The notes below the pieces were generated by a model. It did no database searches and had not been told where the DNA came from. It was given only the letters and a program-made list of their open reading frames with translations. Made by a program: the position numbers and the translations under genes. A DNA stretch of 6,932 nt from Hyphomicrobiales bacterium (GTDB lineage: Bacteria; Pseudomonadota; Alphaproteobacteria; Rhizobiales; TMED25): the NCBI GenBank assembly GCA_016780665.1, contig JADHLM010000056.1:1-6932 (forward strand), given 5' to 3'. Below, one piece after another: positions 1 through 4,486 of the stretch; the first letter of the stretch is position 1, and each line of letters opens with the position of its first letter.

Positions 1-1013
1 AACCTATTTGTAGAAGATCTTCTTATAACCTTTTTAATCCTAGCATTTCTTTTTTTCATCAAATCGTGGATTATTTTTGGGTCACTATTATTAGAAATTG
101 ATACCGCAAGCGAATATGCGTCCTCAATTGCCATAGAAGCTCCTTGAGCTAAATGGGGCTTTATTGTGTGTGCAGCATCTCCAATAACAAAAATTGGTTT
201 GTTTTTATCTAAAAAAAGTTTTGTTTTATAGTCATTCAAGTTCCAAATAGTCCAATTGGTTGCATTTAGAAAATCATGGAAAGTATTCTCTGCGCTTTTA
301 AAATAATTTATGGAAATATTGTTAAAATTAAGATTATTTTTTTTTGCTATAACTACAATATTTATTTTGTCTTCAAAGAATGGGTAAGCCACTATATGCA
401 AATCTTCTGACAAGAAAACATAGATTGAGTCATTTTTTATTTGGAATGGGAATTCTTTTTTTTTAGCTACTGCTCTTAGTGTAAGATAATTACTTGAAGT
501 TTGTTTTATTAATATATTTTTGAATAAGGGCTTTTTTGAGGATCCACTAGCAATAATTATTCCTCGTGATTCTTTTGTGTCATTCTTGTCATAGTTTATA
601 TCAAAATGATCTCCATGGTCTATTATATTGCTAATATGTTTATTATTTTCAATGACAGTTCCATTTTTATTAACAGCATTCAAGAGGTGCTCATATAGTA
701 TTTTTCTGCTTATTGTAAAGTATTTTGATAAGTTATTATTTAATACAAATTCATTAACCGGAAGTCTTGTTAATGTTTTTAGGTTTCTTAGTGATATAAT
801 TTCAATATTATTTATAACATGCATATCTGGTAGGATAGTATCGAGGAGTCCTATCTTTGCTAATATATTGGATGCATTAGGTGTTATTTGAATACCATAA
901 TGATCCTCTGGTGAACTAGTTTCCTTTTCAAAGATACTATGACTAATATTTGATTTTGAGAGTATCTGGCTACACGTTAAACCAGCAATTCCTGAACCTA
1001 TGATATCATACAT
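1..1013 (-). CDS. FAD-dependent monooxygenase (UbiH / salicylate hydroxylase-like), C-terminus cut by window edge
   Basis: Translating the minus strand from the ATG at 1013 gives 337 uninterrupted codons with no stop before the window edge. The N-terminus has a Rossmann FAD-binding motif, GSGIAG (residues 6-11). Next come a GIQITPNA segment typical of salicylate-hydroxylase-like flavoproteins and the TISRKILYEHLL region around R103. The second FAD motif GDAAH (278-282) is followed by P286, QGA (290-292) and EDA (297-299). These mark a class A flavoprotein monooxygenase, which uses NAD(P)H and O2 to hydroxylate an aromatic ring. Family members are usually about 380-400 residues, so perhaps 45-60 are missing. 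The ATG lies 13 bases after the stop of the zinc-finger gene, so the two are probably co-transcribed; I see no clear ribosome binding site. Ubiquinone ring hydroxylation is a plausible role, but the GIQITPNA region also fits catabolic or uncharacterised relatives, so no gene symbol is given. Two A9 runs occur in the coding strand, yet the frame stays open. Confidence 0.9.
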   Translation of the reverse strand, partial: MYDIIGSGIAGLTCSQILSKSNISHSIFEKETSSPEDHYGIQITPNASNILAKIGLLDTILPDMHVINNIEIISLRNLKTLTRLPVNEFVLNNNLSKYFTISRKILYEHLLNAVNKNGTVIENNKHISNIIDHGDHFDINYDKNDTKESRGIIIASGSSKKPLFKNILIKQTSSNYLTLRAVAKKKEFPFQIKNDSIYVFLSEDLHIVAYPFFEDKINIVVIAKKNNLNFNNISINYFKSAENTFHDFLNATNWTIWNLNDYKTKLFLDKNKPIFVIGDAAHTIKPHLAQGASMAIEDAYSLAVSISNNSDPKIIHDLMKKRNARIKKVIRRSSTNR

Positions 1014-1026
1014 GTAATCAGATAAG

Positions 1027-1263
1027 TTACTGCTCAACCACACAATTTGTAGGTATGGTTTCGCGTGCACCCAAAGTTTCATTTAGTTTAAATTTTGTTG
1101 AACAATATGGGCATACGATGTTTTTGTTTTTGCCCATGTCTAAAAAAATATGTGGATGATCGTGTGGCGGATATGCACCTATACATTTAAATATTTTAAC
1201 TGGTATCTCAATTTCGGAGTGACCATCTGTATTTTGAAAATGTGGTGTTGGGTTTTCAGCCAT
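1027..1263 (-). CDS. CHCC zinc-finger protein, NDUFS6-like (complex I accessory subunit family)
   Basis: This 78-residue protein carries a C-H-C-C metal site: C27, the H36-P37 of a DHPHIFLDM segment, and C51/C54 in CPYCSTKF. That arrangement matches the zf-CHCC domain family, which includes the mitochondrial complex I 13-kDa subunit NDUFS6 and its alphaproteobacterial relatives. In that family the residues bind one zinc ion. By homology the protein may sit on, or help assemble, the peripheral arm of NADH:ubiquinone oxidoreductase on the cytoplasmic side, but nothing in this window proves that. The start is supported by a good ribosome binding site, AGGGAGA, 7 bases upstream. The gene is first in a minus-strand pair with the FAD monooxygenase. 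The tail after residue 65 is short and has an extra C74 that is not part of the motif. I am confident of the family and less so of the function. Confidence 0.85.
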   Translation of the reverse strand: MAENPTPHFQNTDGHSEIEIPVKIFKCIGAYPPHDHPHIFLDMGKNKNIVCPYCSTKFKLNETLGARETIPTNCVVEQ

Positions 1264-1270
1264 TTTTTAA

Positions 1271-1277
1271 TCTCCCT
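1271..1277 (-). promoter_or_regulatory. Ribosome binding site of the zinc-finger gene
   Basis: The minus strand reads AGGGAGA, ending 7 bases before the ATG at 1263. This is one of the two clear Shine-Dalgarno sequences in the window and fixes the start of the zinc-finger gene. Confidence 0.75.
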
Positions 1278-1295
1278 TTGAGATAATTGGTGTAC

Positions 1296-1304
1296 CTTAT
1301 AACA
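1296..1304 (-). promoter_or_regulatory. Candidate extended -10 promoter for the zinc-finger/monooxygenase pair
   Basis: The minus strand reads TGTTATAAG, that is TGn followed by TATAAG, an extended -10 with one mismatch to TATAAT. The best -35 I can pair with it is TTCAAT (1320-1325) at an 18-base spacing, which is weak, as is often the case for extended -10 promoters. It would give a leader of about 25 bases containing the ribosome binding site. In DNA this AT-rich, chance matches are common. Confidence 0.4.
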
Positions 1305-1330
1305 AAAATATATTTTTTAATTGAACAAAT

Positions 1331-1359
1331 TTGATTAAATATCTATTTAAATATATTAT
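1331..1359 (+). promoter_or_regulatory. Candidate promoter for cysE
   Basis: TTGATT (1331-1336) and TATTAT (1354-1359) are separated by exactly 17 bases, a good sigma-70-type arrangement about 60 bases before the cysE ATG. A perfect TATAAT also occurs at 1383-1388, but nothing like a -35 precedes it at the right distance. The AT-rich context makes either assignment tentative. Confidence 0.35.
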
Positions 1360-1421
1360 TAAATAAAAAATCTGAAATTTTCTATAATTATTTAAATTCA
1401 GCAACAATAAATGGTAGAACT

Positions 1422-2261
1422 ATGGTCCAAAATAATAATACTAAGACTAGCTTAAATAAGTTACCTGGCATTGATCCCATATGGGATAATATAAAAGAGG
1501 AAGCGCGAGATGCTTCAGATGCTGATCTAGCAATCACACGTTATATGTATTCATTAATTCTGGGAAACAAGAGCTTGGAGAAAGTTTTATCTTTGCATTT
1601 ATCTAAATTGCTTGAAACAGCTCATCTTGAAGATAGGTTAATTGAAGAACTATTTGATGATTTTTATAATAGTCATAAAGACATAAAACAAATAATAAGA
1701 TCCGATATAGCAGCAGTATTTGACCGTGACCCTGCGTGTCATAGATACATAGAACCTGTTTTGTATTTCAAAGGTTTTCAGGCATTACAAGTTCATAGGC
1801 TCGCACATTGGTTATGGAATGATGGTAGAAAGGATTTGGCATATTATTTGCAAAGTGTCAGTTCACGTGTATTTTCAGTTGATATTCATCCTGCAGCTAA
1901 ATTTGGGAGGGGTATATTTATAGATCATGCCACCGGTATAGTGATTGGTGAAACAGCTGAGATTGATGATAATGTATCAATATTGCATGATGTAACCCTT
2001 GGTGGAACAGGAAAGAAGTGCGGTGACAGACATCCAAAAGTCAAAAGCGGTGTTTTAATTGGTGCCGGCGCAAAAATTCTCGGTAATATAAACATTGGTT
2101 CTTCTGCAAGAATTGCAGCAGGAAGTGTGGTTTTGCATGATGTTCCTAATGGTACAACAGTTGCTGGTGTGCCTGCAAAAGTTATTGCAAATAACGATAA
2201 GGACTATCCAGCGCAAGACATGGACCACTTATTACCCAGCCATGATAATGAGATAAAATAA
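1422..2261 (+). CDS. cysE: Serine O-acetyltransferase
   Basis: CysE transfers an acetyl group from acetyl-CoA to L-serine, giving O-acetylserine, the committed precursor of cysteine in the cytoplasm. The 279 residues compare well with the 273 of E. coli. An alpha-helical N-terminal domain (about 17-135, starting DPIWDNIKEEA) is followed by a left-handed beta-helix of hexapeptide repeats (about 152-255). Residues matching the E. coli active site are present: D154 (D143), H169 in DHATG (H158) and H204 in GDRHPK (H193), a constant offset of 11. The GGTGKK and AGVPAKVI segments are also typical. The ATG at 1422 lacks a clear ribosome binding site, and an out-of-frame ATG lies at 1411. The C-terminus ends in EIK rather than the terminal isoleucine that docks CysE into CysK in E. 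coli. A DUF3126 gene follows one base after the stop, so the two are surely co-transcribed. Confidence 0.97.
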   Translation: MVQNNNTKTSLNKLPGIDPIWDNIKEEARDASDADLAITRYMYSLILGNKSLEKVLSLHLSKLLETAHLEDRLIEELFDDFYNSHKDIKQIIRSDIAAVFDRDPACHRYIEPVLYFKGFQALQVHRLAHWLWNDGRKDLAYYLQSVSSRVFSVDIHPAAKFGRGIFIDHATGIVIGETAEIDDNVSILHDVTLGGTGKKCGDRHPKVKSGVLIGAGAKILGNINIGSSARIAAGSVVLHDVPNGTTVAGVPAKVIANNDKDYPAQDMDHLLPSHDNEIK

Positions 2262-2262
2262 A

Positions 2263-2469
2263 ATGGATACCAAAGAAAAAGATAAAATTCAGAATTATCT
2301 CAGAGATAAATTCAAAACTGATGTCATAAATGTTATTGATAGGCCTCAAAAAAGTGACTCAATGGAGGTTTATGTCGGTGATGAGTTCATCGGTGTGATT
2401 TTTCGTGATGAGGAAGACGGAGAAGTTTCCTATTCATTTAACATGGCAATTTTAGATATTGACCTATAG
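2263..2469 (+). CDS. DUF3126 family protein of unknown function
   Basis: This 68-residue acidic protein has no signal peptide, membrane segment or cysteine. Its segments EVYVGDEFIGVIFRDEEDG (about 35-53) and FNMAILDIDL at the C-terminus match what I recall of the DUF3126 family, a small group found in alphaproteobacteria and often next to cysE. No biochemical role is known to me. The ATG is one base after the cysE stop, and a weak GAGAT at 2250-2254 inside the end of cysE could serve as its ribosome binding site, suggesting translational coupling. That linkage hints at a role near sulfur or cysteine metabolism, but this is inference from position only. The last six bases, CTATAG, are a palindrome that also ends hisI on the opposite strand. 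Confidence 0.88.
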   Translation: MDTKEKDKIQNYLRDKFKTDVINVIDRPQKSDSMEVYVGDEFIGVIFRDEEDGEVSYSFNMAILDIDL

Positions 2470-2934
2470 TTTTGTTGGGTTTTCTTGCCCTTTGTAAACA
2501 ATTTCTGGATCAAAAAGTTTTTTATCTTCTTCAAACTTCAGTTCAACATTATTTTCATTATCTAGAATTATGGACCTATAAAAACATGATCTATAACCAA
2601 CATGGCAACTTGCACCTGATCCTTCAACATCAACAATTAACCAAATAGTATCCTGATCATCATCAATACGAATACTTTGTATTTTTTGGGTTAGTCCTGA
2701 AGTCACTCCCTTATGCCAGAGAGCATTTCTTGATCTACTCCAATAATAAGCTTCTTTGTTTTGTATTGAGAGCTGAAGAGCTTCTTTGTTCATGTAACCA
2801 TGCATTAATACTTCACCGGTTTTTGCTGAAGTAGTAATAACTGGTATTAGTCCATTCTGATCAAATTTTGGGGCGAGGGTTATGCCTTCCTCTACTTCAT
2901 AAACACTCTTTCGATCACCAAATTTTACTGACAT
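2464..2934 (-). CDS. hisI: Phosphoribosyl-AMP cyclohydrolase
   Basis: HisI opens the adenine ring of phosphoribosyl-AMP to give ProFAR, the third step of histidine synthesis. It is a cytoplasmic, zinc- and magnesium-dependent homodimer. The 156 residues form a stand-alone cyclohydrolase with no HisE pyrophosphohydrolase domain attached. Conserved blocks are TGEVLMHGYMNKEAL (39-53), YYWSRSRNALWHKG (63-76), the acidic DDDQD (91-95) and SCHVGYRSCFYR (109-120). C110 and C117 fit two of the three zinc cysteines known in the archaeal enzyme. At the place of the first, usually DCDxD, this protein has D92; my recollection is that alphaproteobacterial HisI proteins share this change. The ATG lies 13 bases after folE on the same strand, so folE-hisI is probably one transcript. 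The 3' end overlaps the DUF3126 gene by six bases. Confidence 0.96.
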   Translation of the reverse strand: MSVKFGDRKSVYEVEEGITLAPKFDQNGLIPVITTSAKTGEVLMHGYMNKEALQLSIQNKEAYYWSRSRNALWHKGVTSGLTQKIQSIRIDDDQDTIWLIVDVEGSGASCHVGYRSCFYRSIILDNENNVELKFEEDKKLFDPEIVYKGQENPTKL

Positions 2935-2947
2935 CTCGTGACTCTGA

Positions 2948-3556
2948 TCAATTGTTGGCTAGTTTCAAAAATCTATCTTTTAAGGCTTCGTTTTTCTCAA
3001 ATTCACCTGTAAATCTTGTCGTAATAGTTGATACTTTATCTTTTTTGACTCCCCTTAGTGACATACACATGTGTTCGGCCTCAATAATTATTGCAACACC
3101 GCGCGGACTAAGTGATTGATTAATTGCATTGGTTATTTCTGCTGTCATAGTTTCTTGCGTTTGCAGGCGATGTGCGAAGATATCGACTAATCGAGCTATT
3201 TTAGAGATACCAACCACTTTATTTGAAGGAAGATAAGCAACGTGTGCTCTACCAATGAATGGGGCCATATGGTGTTCACAGAATGAATTAAAATTGATGT
3301 CCTTCAAAAGTACTATGTCATCATATCCACCAACTTCACTGAAAGTCTTCGATAGAACTTGAACTCCATCTTCGTTATATCCCTTAAAGTATTCTTTATA
3401 GGCATCTATAAATCTTCTAGGTGTCTCGAGTAGACCCTCTCTATTTGGATCTTCACCTATGTATGATATAATTGTCCTAACGGCTTTTTCTGCTTCTTCT
3501 CTTGAGGGCAAAGACGGAGCCGTTTTTAGATTGGTGACTTTCGGGTCTTTTTCCAT
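2948..3556 (-). CDS. folE: GTP cyclohydrolase I
   Basis: FolE converts GTP to 7,8-dihydroneopterin triphosphate plus formate, the entry step to folate and other pterins (also to queuosine-type bases). It acts in the cytoplasm as a zinc-dependent homodecamer. The 202 residues are the usual bacterial length. Visible motifs include EDPNREGLLETPRR (35-48), FCEHHMAPFIGRAHVAYLP (92-110), GISKIARLVD (116-125), RLQTQE (130-135) and EHMCMSLRGV (161-170). C93, H96 and C164 match the zinc ligands C110, H113 and C181 of E. coli with a constant offset of 17, and H95 matches the catalytic H112. This is the classical zinc FolE1, not the zinc-independent FolE2. The start is supported by GGAG 8 bases upstream. 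It is the first gene of a minus-strand pair with hisI. Confidence 0.98.
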   Translation of the reverse strand: MEKDPKVTNLKTAPSLPSREEAEKAVRTIISYIGEDPNREGLLETPRRFIDAYKEYFKGYNEDGVQVLSKTFSEVGGYDDIVLLKDINFNSFCEHHMAPFIGRAHVAYLPSNKVVGISKIARLVDIFAHRLQTQETMTAEITNAINQSLSPRGVAIIIEAEHMCMSLRGVKKDKVSTITTRFTGEFEKNEALKDRFLKLANN

Positions 3557-3564
3557 CCTGTTTA

Positions 3565-3568
3565 CTCC
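3565..3568 (-). promoter_or_regulatory. Ribosome binding site of folE
   Basis: The minus strand reads GGAG, 8 bases before the ATG at 3556. It supports that start; most other genes in the window lack so clear a site. Confidence 0.65.
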
Positions 3569-3607
3569 AGTAATTTGATATATAACGTATTTAGTATTTA
3601 AAAATTG

Positions 3608-3636
3608 AATATATGTTATTATTTATTAATTATCAA
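3608..3636 (-). promoter_or_regulatory. Candidate promoter for folE-hisI
   Basis: On the minus strand TTGATA (3636-3631) and TATATT (3613-3608) are separated by 17 bases, a good match to a sigma-70-type promoter. The -10 ends about 51 bases before the folE ATG. AT-richness lowers confidence, but this is the best-spaced pair I found in this divergent region. Confidence 0.4.
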
Positions 3637-3644
3637 TATATGAA

Positions 3645-3653
3645 TGGTATTAT
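3645..3653 (+). promoter_or_regulatory. Candidate extended -10 promoter for the scaffold-yidD-thrS run
   Basis: The plus strand reads TGGTATTAT, that is TGn followed by TATTAT, an extended -10 about 41 bases before the ATG at 3695. No convincing -35 precedes it. It lies only nine bases beyond the -35 proposed for folE, so the two divergent promoters would sit back to back. Confidence 0.3.
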
Positions 3654-3694
3654 TAAAATACAAACTTAAATGAGATTTTTAGTGATTAATTATA

Positions 3695-4117
3695 ATGTTA
3701 GACGATATCTATAATAATAAAATAATTGAATTTGCATCTAATATCCAGCATATAGGTAGGTTGGATAACCCTGACTCATCATCGACAAAAGTAAGTAGGC
3801 TATGCGGTTCAAAAGTTACTGTGGATATTAAAATTAGAGATAATATCATCACAGAATTTGCTCATGATGTAAAAGCGTGTGCATTAGGCCAAGCTTCATC
3901 ATCTATAATGGCTAAAAATGTAATAGGTTCATCCAAGGAAGAATTAGCTGAAGTTGCCGACATAATGTTAAATATGTTAAAAAATGATGGGCCACCTCCA
4001 GCAGGAAAATGGTCTGATTTGGCGTTCTTGCAACCCGTGAAAGATTATAAATCCAGACACTCATCTACTATGTTGACATTTGAAGCAGTAAATGAAGCTA
4101 TAGAAAAACTAAAATAG
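3695..4117 (+). CDS. NifU/IscU-like iron-sulfur cluster assembly scaffold protein, two-cysteine variant
   Basis: This 140-residue protein has the shape of the IscU/SufU scaffold fold: an N-terminal helix (1-15), a strand region with RLCGSKVTVDIKI (35-47), the KACALGQASSSIMA helix (60-73), a helical stretch around 80-96 and a final helix after TFEAVNEAIEKL. In canonical scaffolds three cysteines and one aspartate hold the nascent Fe-S cluster. Here C37 and C62 match the CGS-like and second-cysteine positions, while the third site reads SRHSSTML (120-127) with no cysteine, and the usual CGD aspartate is absent. It may be a divergent scaffold, a carrier, or a structural homologue with another role. 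I recall similar alphaproteobacterial proteins annotated as scaffold proteins, so the variant may be lineage-wide. It is probably co-transcribed with yidD, 12 bases downstream. No strong ribosome binding site is visible. The family call is good; the function is less certain. Confidence 0.82.
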   Translation: MLDDIYNNKIIEFASNIQHIGRLDNPDSSSTKVSRLCGSKVTVDIKIRDNIITEFAHDVKACALGQASSSIMAKNVIGSSKEELAEVADIMLNMLKNDGPPPAGKWSDLAFLQPVKDYKSRHSSTMLTFEAVNEAIEKLK

Positions 4118-4129
4118 CTAAGATTTTAA

Positions 4130-4420
4130 ATGCTCAAAAATATAATTTCTTTTCCATTTCTAATACTTATAAAATTGTATCAATACACATTCTCATATTT
4201 TTTAGGCAATAGATGCAGATATTTACCAACATGTTCTAATTATGCTCTCGAGTCGATAAAAAAATATGGCATTTGGGTTGGGGGATGGTTGTTTTTTTAT
4301 AGATTTATGAGATGTCACCCTTTGTCTGGTCATGGATATGATCCAGTTCCTGATGAACTTCCTGATAATTGTGTTTGGTACAAGCCTTGGACCTATAAAA
4401 TAAAAAAAGTATTTGAATAA
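4130..4420 (+). CDS. yidD: Membrane protein insertion efficiency factor YidD
   Basis: YidD is a small inner-membrane-associated protein that supports YidC-dependent insertion of membrane proteins. The 96 residues contain its whole signature: an amphipathic or hydrophobic N-terminal segment (about 3-25), CRYLPTCSNYALESI (29-43), YGIWVGGW (46-53), RFMRCHP (58-64) and GYDPVP (69-74). Cysteines C29, C35 and C62 are conserved in the family. In many bacteria yidD lies between rnpA and yidC in the rpmH cluster; here it follows an Fe-S scaffold gene by 12 bases and precedes thrS by 66. The ATG at 4130 places the hydrophobic segment at the N-terminus as expected, although the ribosome binding site is weak. 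Identification is firm. Confidence 0.95.
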   Translation: MLKNIISFPFLILIKLYQYTFSYFLGNRCRYLPTCSNYALESIKKYGIWVGGWLFFYRFMRCHPLSGHGYDPVPDELPDNCVWYKPWTYKIKKVFE

Positions 4421-4440
4421 AAATAAAATCCTACTATTAA
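4413..4440 (+). promoter_or_regulatory. Weak candidate promoter for thrS
   Basis: TTGAAT (4413-4418), inside the end of yidD, and TATTAA (4435-4440) are 16 bases apart. The 66-bp gap before thrS is the largest within this gene run, so an internal promoter is possible. I see no hairpin resembling a T-box or a ThrS operator in the leader. This is low-confidence pattern matching in AT-rich DNA. Confidence 0.2.
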
Positions 4441-4486
4441 TAATAATGATACTTACCTGATTTGTAACAGAGATTGAGTTATAGCG

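Larger units (their letters stand above)
1264..1421. other. Divergent intergenic region between the zinc-finger gene and cysE
   Basis: This 158-bp, very AT-rich stretch must hold the start signals for both flanking gene pairs. It contains the candidate promoters listed separately and two copies of the palindrome ATTTAAAT, at 1345-1352 (within the longer TATTTAAATA, 1344-1353) and at 1390-1397. I see no RNA gene, riboswitch fold or further coding frame. Confidence 0.6.
3557..3694. other. Divergent intergenic region between folE and the scaffold gene
   Basis: This 138-bp AT-rich region separates two divergent gene runs and holds the candidate back-to-back promoters listed separately. An 8-base direct repeat, AATATATG, occurs at 3608-3615 and 3635-3642 and overlaps both proposed folE promoter elements. 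No coding frame, hairpin terminator or RNA gene is visible. Confidence 0.6.

Noticed and set aside
628..891. Plus-strand open frame encoding a hydrophobic 87-residue peptide
   Set aside because: It lies wholly antisense to the FAD monooxygenase, whose conserved motifs prove the minus frame. The hydrophobic look arises from reading Asn/Lys/Ile-rich codons on the opposite strand.
1383..1388. Perfect TATAAT as the main cysE promoter
   Set aside because: No acceptable -35 lies 16-18 bases upstream and there is no TGn extension, so the better-spaced pair at 1331-1359 was preferred.
2868..3119. Plus-strand open frame of 83 residues
   Set aside because: It is antisense to the start of hisI and the end of folE, both firmly identified, and resembles no family I know.
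4421..4486. T-box or attenuator-like leader before thrS
   Set aside because: The gap is only 66 bases, with no stable GC-bearing hairpin, no terminator run of T and no T-box sequence.
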